Shown: positions 8,972 through 17,342, counted from the first letter of the stretch. The stretch is 64,000 nucleotides of DNA from an uncultured Bacteroidales bacterium (GCA_947630665.1 CANRID010000005.1:1-64000), one strand, 5' to 3'. Notes: generated by a model from the sequence alone, not told the origin. Numbers and translations: made by a program.

Positions 8972-9300
8972 TCGCATTCCGCTTTTATTGCCGCACTGAA
9001 CGGATATGTACAGGCATCGGCAACCATCAGGTGGAAAGCATCCTCGGAAAAGGCTCCGCGCTTGCCGAAAGATCCGCGATTCGTGGATGAAAAGAGCAAA
9101 AATACTGTCGGGATACCATTGGGAAAAAGAAAATTTGGCTTATCTTTACAGACAGTATCAAATATTCTTCCATGAAAAATTATATTCCAACTCCTCTTTT
9201 ACCCGGAAACAGACCGGTATTTTCCAATTTCGCGGGACACACCTCTTTCCGGAATATGACCTTGCATATTTCAGCACGAAGGAAAAATATATATGAAAAA
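8972..9300. other. Intergenic region without a recognised gene
   Basis: The overlapping ORFs here show no family features and look like chance frames. A TATCTTTA near 9140 is one base off the promoter box and might serve the following gene. Nothing else stands out. Confidence 0.5.
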
Positions 9301-10497
9301 ATGCTTTTCCTGCTCATGGCGATTCTGTTTCCGATTTTCGCCGTTGCCCAGGACGATAGCAAGTATCTGGCGGGGGCTATACCTATGGAAGATGGAAAAG
9401 TCGTATTTGCCGATGAGATAGAGATGGTTCCCCCTCTTTTTTCGGCAAAACACATCTACGAAGATATGTTGCGATGGGCCTCGCAACGGTTCAGCAAAGA
9501 CGAAGCGAAGGAAAACTGGGGAGGAATATTAAAGGAGGATCCCGAAAAGCTGAGCATCGACTGTATCGGGCAGGAATATATTACTTTTTCAAAAAGCTCA
9601 TTCTCTTTAGACCGGGCCATGATACAATTTCTGCTGAATATCCGTTGTTTTCCCGGAGGATTTTCCATGCGGATCTCCACCATATCGTATATATACCCGG
9701 AAGGATCCTCCAACAGACGCAATGCCGAAGACTTGATTACCGACGAGCATGCACTCAATAAGGACAAAACAAAGCTGATAGGCATTGCTAAAAAATTCCG
9801 TATCAAGACAATAGATCTGATCGACGAACTTTATGACAGTGCCGGCAATGCCATGGGCGCGGGTCCCGTAGGCCCGACCGCCTCCACCCTCCGGACATCC
9901 CCTGCACAAAATCCGACAAACCGGGAAGCCGATAAAACTGCAAAGGCTGCTGAAGATACAATCGTCAAAACTTCTGAAGAAACCGTCTTAAGTAATACGG
10001 TTTCAAATACGGCAAACAATGCCGACATAAAACCGGCTGCAGAAAAACCGGTGGCAGGAATTTCAGAGAATCCAAATTCCGCACGATTCTCGGACAGTAC
10101 ATCCGGACCAGGACAAAATTTACCGGGCTATACCAGAATCGACGTTACCGATATCCCCGGCAATCCGTTCCGGATTCTTTCACGGGACCGGCTAACGATA
10201 GCCGTAGGATATAACGATCCGTTCAATCAAACCGTCATGCCTGCCGCATGGGGCGGCTTGGGAATGATCGCCGGCATACCGGTAACCTTTTGCTCCGTTT
10301 CCCAGGATAGTCCTTATCAAATAATAGAAAAAGCCGACACCTATACCCTCCGGTTCCACCGCGACGGACAGCCGCAGCCTTGGCTTATATTAGAATGCAA
10401 AAAGGAAACTTCCCTGAATGTAAATTATCCAGAAGGACCGGCGCCTGTTTATATGTATATCGGGAAAATCATAGCGGCATATATAGAAGCGAACTGA
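9301..10497 (+). CDS. Exported DUF4468 protein with a flavin-reductase-like C-terminus
   Basis: Starting at 9301 gives a signal peptide (MLFLLMAILFPIFAVAQ) followed by the DUF4468 (TBP-like fold) pattern YLAGAIPMEDGKVVFADEIE. The upstream start at 9172 would bury this signal. A Thr/Ala/Pro-rich linker of about 90 residues follows. The last 100 residues (NPFRILS..MPAAWGGLGMIAGIPVTFC) resemble the start of flavin-reductase-like split-barrel domains that I associate with some Bacteroides DUF4468 proteins, but the domain looks short. An ATG at 9293 is out of frame across an A run and may indicate a slippage site at the start. Function is unknown; it is probably periplasmic or outer-membrane associated. 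Confidence 0.7.
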   Translation: MLFLLMAILFPIFAVAQDDSKYLAGAIPMEDGKVVFADEIEMVPPLFSAKHIYEDMLRWASQRFSKDEAKENWGGILKEDPEKLSIDCIGQEYITFSKSSFSLDRAMIQFLLNIRCFPGGFSMRISTISYIYPEGSSNRRNAEDLITDEHALNKDKTKLIGIAKKFRIKTIDLIDELYDSAGNAMGAGPVGPTASTLRTSPAQNPTNREADKTAKAAEDTIVKTSEETVLSNTVSNTANNADIKPAAEKPVAGISENPNSARFSDSTSGPGQNLPGYTRIDVTDIPGNPFRILSRDRLTIAVGYNDPFNQTVMPAAWGGLGMIAGIPVTFCSVSQDSPYQIIEKADTYTLRFHRDGQPQPWLILECKKETSLNVNYPEGPAPVYMYIGKIIAAYIEAN

Positions 10498-10558
10498 AAG
10501 CGGAATTTTGCAGTTAAATTACGGGGATAATATTCATCCGGGAACGTCCGGAAAAGGC

Positions 10559-10591
10559 AAAGGGCAAATGGTACATGGCCATTTACCCTTT
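10559..10591. terminator. Bidirectional hairpin terminator
   Basis: AAAGGGCAAATGG and CCATTTACCCTTT form a 13-bp stem with one mismatch and a 7-nt loop, with T runs on both sides. It can end the DUF4468 gene on the plus strand and tRNA-Pro on the minus strand. Confidence 0.8.
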
Positions 10592-10593
10592 TG

Positions 10594-10667
10594 TCGGGAT
10601 GAGAAGACTCGAACTTCCGACCTCCACGTCCCGAACGTGGCGCGCTAACCAACTGTGCTACATCCCG
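10594..10667 (-). tRNA. tRNA-Pro (anticodon CGG)
   Basis: The minus strand begins CGGGATGTAGCACAGTTGG and ends CATCCCG plus A. The anticodon stem CCACG/CGTGG encloses TTCGGGA, giving CGG. Length is 74 nt and CCA is not encoded. Confidence 0.95.
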
Positions 10668-10707
10668 ATATTTTCCCGCGTCCGAAAGTGCGGGATTAAT
10701 TCGATTG

Positions 10708-10715
10708 CAAAGATA
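10708..10715 (-). promoter_or_regulatory. Promoter -7 box of tRNA-Pro
   Basis: TATCTTTG on the minus strand, 40 bp upstream of the tRNA 5' end, matches TAnnTTTG exactly. No clear -33 element was found. Confidence 0.5.
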
Positions 10716-10865
10716 TAACTTTTTCAGTTTCGTTAGACTTCCTATGCAAATTATTTTTATGACAAAAGAGCGCAGACGGTTTCCCGCTTGCGCTCCTGTA
10801 TCCGGAGACAAAATCACCGGGCCGGAAGTTCCGGCAACAACACCGCGGAATCATCCGCACGTGCT

Positions 10866-11900
10866 TTATACTTCGTATCTCCGCAATGTTGTCCGGCTCC
10901 CGAACATACCCGCCACAGTGCTTAAAACGGCGCCCATAAGCATGGCTATGAAAGTCCACAACGCGGAACGTGCCGCAGCATTGGTAACTTTTTCAGCCGC
11001 GATCAAGGCTTTTTGTTTAGCCTGTTGCCATTCTTGTTGAGCTTCCCGGAGTGTATCCTGCAAATCATCAAGAGCCTTCTTCCCTTTATTCATAGCCTGA
11101 CGAGACAGATTCATATACTGATCCACAGCGTCCTCGACTTCCGCCCGGGATAAATCGGAATTATTGGCAATAGCTTTGGCAAGATCTTCCCGATTGATAT
11201 TCCGCGCATATTGCTCCGTTCTTTTTTTCAACCGGTTGAGGAAATTATCGATAATATCGTCCGCATCTTGGGGATTGGCTACCAGTTTCTTAACCGATTT
11301 TTTCAGATCTGTTCCAACGGTATTCAGCTGATCCTGCAAATAATCCGGCTGAAATTCCCTTACGCCGCTTTTTATGAGAGCCTGACGGATATTCTGCCGT
11401 ACGCCGCCCATATCGGCCTGCCCGTTGAAATCGATGTCATCGAACAGCTCTTTCGCCTGACCCGTCAGTTCGGATACCCCGTCTTTCACAACAGAGCCGG
11501 CTCCCGACAGTACGCTTCCCGCCACCGAAGAAACGGATCCCAGTATATTGGCCGTCATCCTAACGGCGCCTGCTGCCAGCATGCCCGCCAGAATCACCGC
11601 CACGATCATCGAAACCGCCCACACTAAAAAGCCGTGGATCAGACCGTCCGTTCCGGCCAGTTTACCGGCTACAAAACCGCCGGAGCATAAACTGACAATC
11701 AATGAAATCACCGACCATATCCCGAAAGTCGTGCCTACGCCCGACATGGGGTCCGAAGACATCGGGTCCACCTTAAACAATCCGATACTTGTCGCCAAAA
11801 CAGATAAAAGCACGGAAACCGCCAGCACGGTAAACATCCCTGCAAAGATGCTCCCCCACGACACCCGGTACCTTATCTCTCTCAAATTAATTCTTTCCAT
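10866..11900 (-). CDS. Integral membrane protein with a coiled-coil-like central region
   Basis: I start at the ATG at 11900 (MERINLREIRYRVSWGSIFAGM) rather than 12032, because the preceding 44 residues look like untranslated sequence. The N-terminal third has about three hydrophobic helices with small-residue packing (FAGMFTVLAVSVLLSVLATSIG, then GIWSVISLIVSL and FLVWAVSMIVAVILAGMLAAG). A charged helical stretch follows (about 120-305), then a last hydrophobic helix near the C-terminus (FIAMLMGAVLSTVAGMFG). It resembles conserved Bacteroidetes membrane proteins of unknown role. It stands alone between tRNA-Pro and the ATPase island. Confidence 0.7.
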   Translation of the reverse strand: MERINLREIRYRVSWGSIFAGMFTVLAVSVLLSVLATSIGLFKVDPMSSDPMSGVGTTFGIWSVISLIVSLCSGGFVAGKLAGTDGLIHGFLVWAVSMIVAVILAGMLAAGAVRMTANILGSVSSVAGSVLSGAGSVVKDGVSELTGQAKELFDDIDFNGQADMGGVRQNIRQALIKSGVREFQPDYLQDQLNTVGTDLKKSVKKLVANPQDADDIIDNFLNRLKKRTEQYARNINREDLAKAIANNSDLSRAEVEDAVDQYMNLSRQAMNKGKKALDDLQDTLREAQQEWQQAKQKALIAAEKVTNAAARSALWTFIAMLMGAVLSTVAGMFGSRTTLRRYEV

Positions 11901-12149
11901 AACTATTCTATTTTCTTTAGTGATTAATTTACTAAAACAACATATTTTAAATAAGAATGTTCTCCGGAGCTGAAAAAAGTTGACACTTTTGAGGGCCCAG
12001 AACAAAGAGTCGATGGAGCAGAAAACAGTCAAGCAGAGGTCCTGGAATAAAGACTTGAGTTGGTACGATGCACTAATACAAAAGCAGTCTTTTTCTTTAT
12101 CCCGACAGTGGACGCCTCCGGTTCGAAAACCCGCCGCACAACGATTCGA

Positions 12150-13418
12150 CTATTTGTCAAGTAACCATTTTGTAGCAGGAATCACATTTATCTTGTAGCC
12201 ATCCTCCTCAATTGTTTGGTGCTCTTCAAAGGTTATAAGCGTAAGATTATTGCATTTGAGTTTCTTGGCAGCACTTTTCAATCCTCTTATCTCCCTATTG
12301 CGGGTCTTTGCAGTAGATATATCAAACGATACCTGTATTAACTCTTGTACGTTGCCGTCCCGGGCAATGACAAAATCGACTTGCGAAGATACCTCCTTGT
12401 AATAGAAGACATCACAGAAGAGAGGCTTATAGCGTCGCATCAGTTCAATACATACGATATTCTCCAGTTTCCAACCGAGATTTTCCAACGAGAAATTATC
12501 CTCACGCTCAGTAACAAATACGGTATCCACGACATAAACTTTTTCGTTTCTTACACGATCCTTGCTTTTATATGAGAATCTATTAACTCCTATCAATAAA
12601 AAAGCCTCTTTAAGATAGGAATAATAGTTCTCTGCCGTATGGTTTGATACTCCGAATAGTTCACCTACAGTCTTGGCTACAAATTCCTGACAATAATTAT
12701 CTGCAAGATAAGCCGCTATTCTTCGCAAAGCCTCCACATTGCGGACATTGAAGCGTTTTGCTATATCATTCCTAATGATAGCATCCAATAATCCGTTAAT
12801 GTAGCCTCTGCGATTATTTTCATTGAACAATTCAGGGAATCCGCCTTGTTGGAAATATTCGTGCAGAGTTCTCTTGCGAAGACCTTTTGCTTTCGTCGAC
12901 AATGAAACAATATCAATCTTCTTCATTACACAATACTCTGAAAATGAGAAAGGATAAAGTTCCACCTTATTGTTTCTTCCTGTCAGATGAGTACTCAATT
13001 CCCTACTGAGCAATTTAGAGTTAGAACCTGTAATAAATAAGTGCATCTTTTGGCGAAGCAATCTATTGACAAACAATGGCCAGCCATCTATATTTTGTAT
13101 CTCATCAAGAAATAGATATTTGAATTCACCATATATCATGTATAATGCTTCAAGCAAACGGTCTAAATCGCTTGCCTTCATATCCTCCATCCGGTCATCA
13201 TCAAAGTTCACATAGGCAAATTCTATTCCCTTGTGTTTAAGGAACATCTCACATAAGGTGGATTTGCCACATCGTCTGACACCTATTACCACCTGAGCCC
13301 GATTGCTCTTCAAATCGAGCTGTGCTTCTTCAGGACGGGGACACAACTCCGAGTAATCATTCGCCAGCAATTCCTCACGCTGGTCAGCTACTATTGATAG
13401 TAATGTCTGTGTATTCAT
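12150..13418 (-). CDS. AAA_14/DUF4143 ATPase A
   Basis: This 422-residue P-loop ATPase has Walker A GVRRCGKST (about 46-54), Walker B YLFLDEIQNI near 100 and a sensor-like TGSNSKLL. The C-terminal DUF4143 half ends with VDFVIARDGNVQELIQVS, a PD-(D/E)xK-like fold without the EVK seen in the two other copies. Proteins of this type have no firmly established function. A TATCTTTG promoter box lies 20 bp before the start, and directly upstream is an array of four direct repeats with an exact 32-bp period. It belongs to a different DUF4143 subgroup from copies B and C. Confidence 0.88.
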   Translation of the reverse strand: MNTQTLLSIVADQREELLANDYSELCPRPEEAQLDLKSNRAQVVIGVRRCGKSTLCEMFLKHKGIEFAYVNFDDDRMEDMKASDLDRLLEALYMIYGEFKYLFLDEIQNIDGWPLFVNRLLRQKMHLFITGSNSKLLSRELSTHLTGRNNKVELYPFSFSEYCVMKKIDIVSLSTKAKGLRKRTLHEYFQQGGFPELFNENNRRGYINGLLDAIIRNDIAKRFNVRNVEALRRIAAYLADNYCQEFVAKTVGELFGVSNHTAENYYSYLKEAFLLIGVNRFSYKSKDRVRNEKVYVVDTVFVTEREDNFSLENLGWKLENIVCIELMRRYKPLFCDVFYYKEVSSQVDFVIARDGNVQELIQVSFDISTAKTRNREIRGLKSAAKKLKCNNLTLITFEEHQTIEEDGYKINVIPATKWLLDK

Positions 13419-13437
13419 AATTCATTTTATTTTATTG

Positions 13438-13445
13438 CAAAGATA
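13438..13445 (-). promoter_or_regulatory. Promoter -7 box of ATPase A
   Basis: TATCTTTG on the minus strand is an exact TAnnTTTG match. The first array repeat starts 3 bp upstream of it, so repeat-bound protein would cover the promoter spacer. No TTTG -33 element is seen, because the array occupies that place. Confidence 0.7.
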
Positions 13446-13447
13446 AT

Positions 13448-13556
13448 TCTATTTCCATAAAATCATGAATTTACTAAAATCTATTTCCATAAATAATAAA
13501 ATATTTATATTTTTATTTCCATAAATAAAACAAAAATGATATTTCTATTTCCATAA
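13448..13556 (-). repeat. Repeat array A: four 13-bp direct repeats, period exactly 32 bp
   Basis: TCTATTTCCATAA starts at 13448, 13480, 13512 (TTTATTTCC variant) and 13544. The 19-bp gaps are AT-rich and differ from each other. In the gene sense the repeat reads TTATGGAAATAGA. The array starts at the promoter of ATPase A and extends away from the gene. Thirty-two bp is close to three helical turns, so all copies would face the same side of the DNA. Confidence 0.9.
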
Positions 13557-13702
13557 TTACTGTGCGCGCGAAGTAGACACGAAAAAAAATTTTTTAGTTA
13601 AATATTTTTCCCAAAGTAGACAATTTGCTGCCTTCTCCTAACATTATACGATTATATTGTTTCATTGTCTAATATTTTATGCCATTTCACATTAATAACA
13701 TG

Positions 13703-15049
13703 CTATAAAAACATCGTCATGTATACCGGGATATACTCAACTCCATTTTCTCTTTTGTAATCCTTCGTATAGATCAAATACTTATTCAGTATGCGGTCGG
13801 AAAATTTTAAACAGAATTCATCCAATGATTTATGCGCTCTGTATCCCGAAGATTTTACCTCAATAGGTGAGATCTTATGTTTGTCGGGAATTACAAAATC
13901 TATTTCATAATATTTCTTGCCTTCGGCATACGGTATTGTGTGATAAAATAGGTTCTTACCCGTTGTCCTCAATATCTGCGCTATAACATTTTCATAAACA
14001 TATCCCAAATTGGTACTCAGTTTATCATTCAACAACTTACTATAAATTACATTCTCGGTAATATCGCTATCTTTGAATGCAAGTGTGACAAAAAGGCCCG
14101 TGTCAGAAGTATACATCTTGAAGTACTCTTCATTTTTAGTCAAAGCTAATCCTACATTCGGATCATCTGAATGGTATGCCAAATTAACCGTCATAGAATC
14201 CTCCATCTCTTTTACAATATTCACGATTCTTTCCGCTCTTTCATTTTTAATTGCGGAACCTACCTGATAGCGCAATGTGTTTTTACTAAGTTGGGCGGGG
14301 ATGGCATCATACAAGGCTTTAGCTCTTCCAGAGTTATCAATTTTCCCGAAATCTTCTTCATATAGAGCTATAATATCTCGTTTTGCCAAATCAACAGCAG
14401 TAAAATTGTTCGTTTTTATATATGCTGAAACAGCTTGCGGCATTCCTCCAATAAGCATATATAAGCGAAAATCTCTCATAAGCTTGCGATGAACGGCATC
14501 ACCCAATGGCAATTTCTTTTCAAATGCGTTCCGTAATAGAGGGATAGTAGCTGTATCACCAAGCGCCCATCTGAATTCCTCATAATCCATCGGATACATA
14601 TCCAACTTCGTCTCTTCACTGGGAATTAATATATTGCGGCTTTTAGTCCTGACCGATATCAGCGAACCTGTCTCGATATAATCATAACGATGGTCTTTTA
14701 CCAAATGCTTGATGGCTTGTCTTGCAAGCGGCTGCAATTGAACTTCATCAAATATAATCACCGACTCTCTTTCATATAATTGAACCTGATAGATGAACTG
14801 CAACCTAAGAAACAGATAATTCAAGTCTGAAATATCATTGAACAAATCACTTACCTCTTTCGATACTTTTGAGAAATCAATCAATATATATGATTTATAC
14901 TCATGACGAGCAAATTTCTCTGCAATCGTAGATTTTCCGATCCGCCTAGCTCCTTGTATTAACAATGCAGTATCACCGTTCCGTTCCGATTTCCATTGGA
15001 GCATTGTATCATATATCTTTCGTTTGAAATAGATTATATTTCCTTCCAT
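13703..15049 (-). CDS. AAA_14/DUF4143 ATPase B
   Basis: This 448-residue ATPase has Walker A IQGARRIGKST, Walker B VIIFDEVQLQP and a sensor-like ETGSLISVRT. The C-terminal DUF4143 region carries a PD-(D/E)xK-like motif, YEIDFVIP followed by PIEVKS. It is closer to copy C than to copy A (shared GARxIGKS, MYPMDYEEF, GGMPQAV/GGLPKAV). Its function is unknown. A separate array of three repeats with a 32-bp period lies upstream, starting 44 bp before the ATG. It is AT-rich like the rest of the island. Confidence 0.88.
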   Translation of the reverse strand: MEGNIIYFKRKIYDTMLQWKSERNGDTALLIQGARRIGKSTIAEKFARHEYKSYILIDFSKVSKEVSDLFNDISDLNYLFLRLQFIYQVQLYERESVIIFDEVQLQPLARQAIKHLVKDHRYDYIETGSLISVRTKSRNILIPSEETKLDMYPMDYEEFRWALGDTATIPLLRNAFEKKLPLGDAVHRKLMRDFRLYMLIGGMPQAVSAYIKTNNFTAVDLAKRDIIALYEEDFGKIDNSGRAKALYDAIPAQLSKNTLRYQVGSAIKNERAERIVNIVKEMEDSMTVNLAYHSDDPNVGLALTKNEEYFKMYTSDTGLFVTLAFKDSDITENVIYSKLLNDKLSTNLGYVYENVIAQILRTTGKNLFYHTIPYAEGKKYYEIDFVIPDKHKISPIEVKSSGYRAHKSLDEFCLKFSDRILNKYLIYTKDYKRENGVEYIPVYMTMFL

Positions 15050-15092
15050 TGCTCATGATTTTATGTACGAATATATAATTTAAAATCATCTC

Positions 15093-15170
15093 CACCAAAT
15101 TTTATAAATCAATCTGTCATTTACCACCATTTTTTATAAGCTTTTTTAACAATAAGCACCAAATGTATAA
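15093..15170 (-). repeat. Repeat array B: three direct repeats, 32-bp period
   Basis: CACCAAATTTTATAA (15093), CACCATTTTTTATAA (15125) and CACCAAATGTATAA (15157) start exactly 32 bp apart. In the gene sense the repeat reads TTATAAAATTTGGTG. The third copy contains TACATTTG on the minus strand, a perfect -7 box, though it is about 110 bp from the gene. A degenerate fourth copy may sit nearer the gene, around 15065-15078. Confidence 0.8.
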
Positions 15171-15336
15171 TTTCTCTTTGTAGCACCTTAACTCAATTTA
15201 ACAAAGCTGACATCATCAAAAACACAAAGTATTTTTCATATAGTTATGAAAGAGGGGTATTGCATCTTTCGGATGGCAGATACGGGTCTAGTCAACTATA
15301 CCGTTTTACGGGATAGTTTCGGTTTAACCGTATGTA

Positions 15337-15670
15337 TTAATAAGGCCAAACCAAGTTGTATTTTTTCTTATTTGCCTTGGTGTTCTTGATGTTTGTAGCA
15401 ATCTTTCCTTGCGACCCTCTTCCAAAATAAGGTTGGGCACTCAAGATCAACCATGGCATAACAGACTGCATCTGAGATTCGCTATACAATTCATCTTTCA
15501 CGATGACTTCCCAATACGCTTCCTTAGAGTTATTGTCAACTGCGGAAATCATAACTAAAAGAGGGATCTCATTATTCCCAATCTTTGTATTGGCGTTAAC
15601 AGTTGCTGTCGTAGAAGACTTGGTTCCTGTATTGACATTTGCCGTATATTAAAATTATATATTTCTTCAT
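15337..15670 (-). pseudogene. Degraded small gene of unknown function
   Basis: The minus strand has an ATG at 15670 starting MKKYIILIYG. One frame over, just after a stop, an open stretch runs YTANVNTGTKSSTTATVNA on to the listed 71-residue ORF, which ends at 15337. The two parts would make one coding sequence of about 110 residues if a frameshift near 15645 were repaired. I recognise no family. It could be a broken cargo gene of the island or a chance reading. Confidence 0.3.
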
Positions 15671-15697
15671 TAAAAAAGCACGGTCTTTTAACTGATA

Positions 15698-15738
15698 AAC
15701 GGGCGAAAACTTATGAATTTTGTAAGTTTCTGCCCGTT
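15698..15738. terminator. Large hairpin between ATPase C and the degraded ORF
   Basis: AACGGGCGAAAACTTA and TAAGTTTCTGCCCGTT pair over 16 bp with a 2-nt internal mismatch and a 9-nt loop. It lies about 85 bp past the stop of ATPase C. There is no long U tract, so the terminator role is tentative. Confidence 0.5.
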
Positions 15739-15821
15739 CGTTATTGTATAATATATTGCTGTTTAATCAAATATGGTTTTTAAGACAGCATTTTTACTTC
15801 CTTATTATTGCTAATTAAAGT

Positions 15822-17180
15822 TTAGTCCAAGAACTCCTCTACTACATTGGAAATATTTTGAAAAAACATAATATAGTAGATAGGGACATAAGTAATGCCA
15901 TTATCAACAAAGACCTCTCTCTTATTTGATAATACATATGCTTTCTTGATATTATAGTCATCGTTAGATATAAACTTATCCAAAGCACTATGAACCGTAT
16001 AATCTTTTCCAGATTTCACTTCAATTGGGATATTTGAAAGATTGTCGGCATCATCAATCAAAAAATCAACCTCACCGTTTTTCTTATTGTCATAATAGTA
16101 TAAGTCATATCCGTGAGCTCTCAACTCTTGGGCTACGACAGTTTCATAAACGGAGCCGAGATTTATGCTCTTGATATCCGACATAACAACCTTGATGTTG
16201 TTGCGATAAAATATACCTGAGAGGATACCGACATCATTGAGATAGAGCTTTAACAAGTTCTTGCCGCTATTCTCTACCAAAGGATATGTTGGGGTACTAA
16301 TTGCCTTTACCTCTAAAGCTATGCCGGCAGAGATTAGATAATCAAACTCATCTAAATAGTCATTAGTTCTTTTCCACTTTTTGTCTTCAATATCCTTAAT
16401 AACAACCCTCTTCTTTTTATTCTCAAGGTTTGACGGTATCATATCGAAGATACGACGTATCTTCAACTTTTTATTATGTTCTTCCTCATATTTAGATGCA
16501 TCAACTCCGTATAAATCGTGAGCCTCTTTTTGAATGGAACGGAATTCAACTACATTATGACTCTCCACGAAAGTCTCAACAGCCTTTGGCAGACCACCAA
16601 CCAACAAGTATTTTTTGAAGAGGTCCATCATTTTATCATGCATCGTATCAGACAATGCCTGCCAGTTATTGAAACGCTCCCTCATAGCGTCAATAGCCAC
16701 TTCTCCTACACCATTAGCATAAAGGAACTCTTCAAAATCCATCGGATACATATGTTGTACATCCAAACTTCCGATAGGAACCGATTGTGTGTTTTTCAAA
16801 GTCACTCCAAGCAGAGAGCCACTGGCTATATAGGTAAACTTCTTCTCTTTCATCAAGAACTTCACAAGAGTAAGAAGGTGGTCGTATGCTTGAATCTCAT
16901 CAATGAACACAAGGGTGTTATTCTTCTCCTTCATCCTGTCGCCTGCGACAACACTTAGGGCCATATAGAAATCCTTTGTGGTTTTAGCTTCCGCAAAAAC
17001 GCGGTCGCCCAATTTATCCTCTTCCATATTTATTTCAATATAGTTCGGGAACATCTTTTTTCCCACATGGCGGATAATATATGACTTACCTATTTGGCGT
17101 GCACCATCAATCAACAGCATTCTATCAGAATCTGAAGAGAGATATTCCTCGATCCGTTTTGTAATCTTTCTATATAACAT
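15822..17180 (-). CDS. AAA_14/DUF4143 ATPase C
   Basis: This 452-residue ATPase has Walker A IDGARQIGKSY, Walker B LVFIDEIQAYD and sensor IASGSLLG. The DUF4143 C-terminus has a PD-(D/E)xK-like motif, GEVDFLID followed by PIEVKSGKDY. It is the closer relative of copy B. A TATCTTTG promoter box lies 21 bp before the start, and an upstream array of four direct repeats has its own sequence and a 32-34 bp period. Its function is unknown. Only a hairpin and a degraded ORF separate it from copy B. Confidence 0.88.
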   Translation of the reverse strand: MLYRKITKRIEEYLSSDSDRMLLIDGARQIGKSYIIRHVGKKMFPNYIEINMEEDKLGDRVFAEAKTTKDFYMALSVVAGDRMKEKNNTLVFIDEIQAYDHLLTLVKFLMKEKKFTYIASGSLLGVTLKNTQSVPIGSLDVQHMYPMDFEEFLYANGVGEVAIDAMRERFNNWQALSDTMHDKMMDLFKKYLLVGGLPKAVETFVESHNVVEFRSIQKEAHDLYGVDASKYEEEHNKKLKIRRIFDMIPSNLENKKKRVVIKDIEDKKWKRTNDYLDEFDYLISAGIALEVKAISTPTYPLVENSGKNLLKLYLNDVGILSGIFYRNNIKVVMSDIKSINLGSVYETVVAQELRAHGYDLYYYDNKKNGEVDFLIDDADNLSNIPIEVKSGKDYTVHSALDKFISNDDYNIKKAYVLSNKREVFVDNGITYVPIYYIMFFQNISNVVEEFLD

Positions 17181-17201
17181 GTTACTGCCTTTTTGTTAGT
17201 G

Positions 17202-17209
17202 CAAAGATA
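17202..17209 (-). promoter_or_regulatory. Promoter -7 box of ATPase C
   Basis: TATCTTTG on the minus strand, an exact TAnnTTTG match, in a GCAAAGATA context identical to nine bases before ATPase A (ATTGCAAAGATAA). The nearest array repeat starts 19 bp upstream, where the -33 element would be. Confidence 0.65.
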
Positions 17210-17227
17210 GTACATTTTTTGATACGA

Positions 17228-17341
17228 GGTGCGTTTTCCTATGAAAATCCACCGTAAAAACTGCGTTTTCTAATAAAATACACTCTCAAGAAGGTGCGTT
17301 TTCCTATAAGATTAAGCCTCAAAAAAACAGCGTTTTCCGAT
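17228..17341 (-). repeat. Repeat array C: four direct repeats, 32-34 bp period
   Basis: The core GCGTTTTCC (second copy GCGTTTTCT) starts at 17231, 17263, 17296 and 17330. Two copies share the longer GGTGCGTTTTCCTAT. In the gene sense the repeat reads ATAGGAAAACGCACC. Spacing is 32, 33 and 34 bp. The layout matches arrays A and B but the sequence is different. Confidence 0.88.
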
Positions 17342-17342
17342 T

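Noticed and set aside
11211-11973. Plus-strand ORFs over the membrane protein gene
   Set aside because: Antisense to a gene with clear membrane helices; no family similarity.
10594-12149. Attachment-site duplication of tRNA-Phe or tRNA-Pro at the left edge of the island
   Set aside because: I looked for copies of the tRNA 3' ends by eye and saw none; an exhaustive search was not possible.
11980-12198. 72-residue plus-strand ORF between the membrane protein and ATPase A
   Set aside because: No recognisable domain, overlaps the end of ATPase A, no promoter box seen.
13448-17341. CRISPR array at the 32-bp periodic repeats
   Set aside because: Repeats are only 9-15 bp and imperfect, there are at most four copies, the gaps are AT-rich and not spacer-like, and no cas gene is present.
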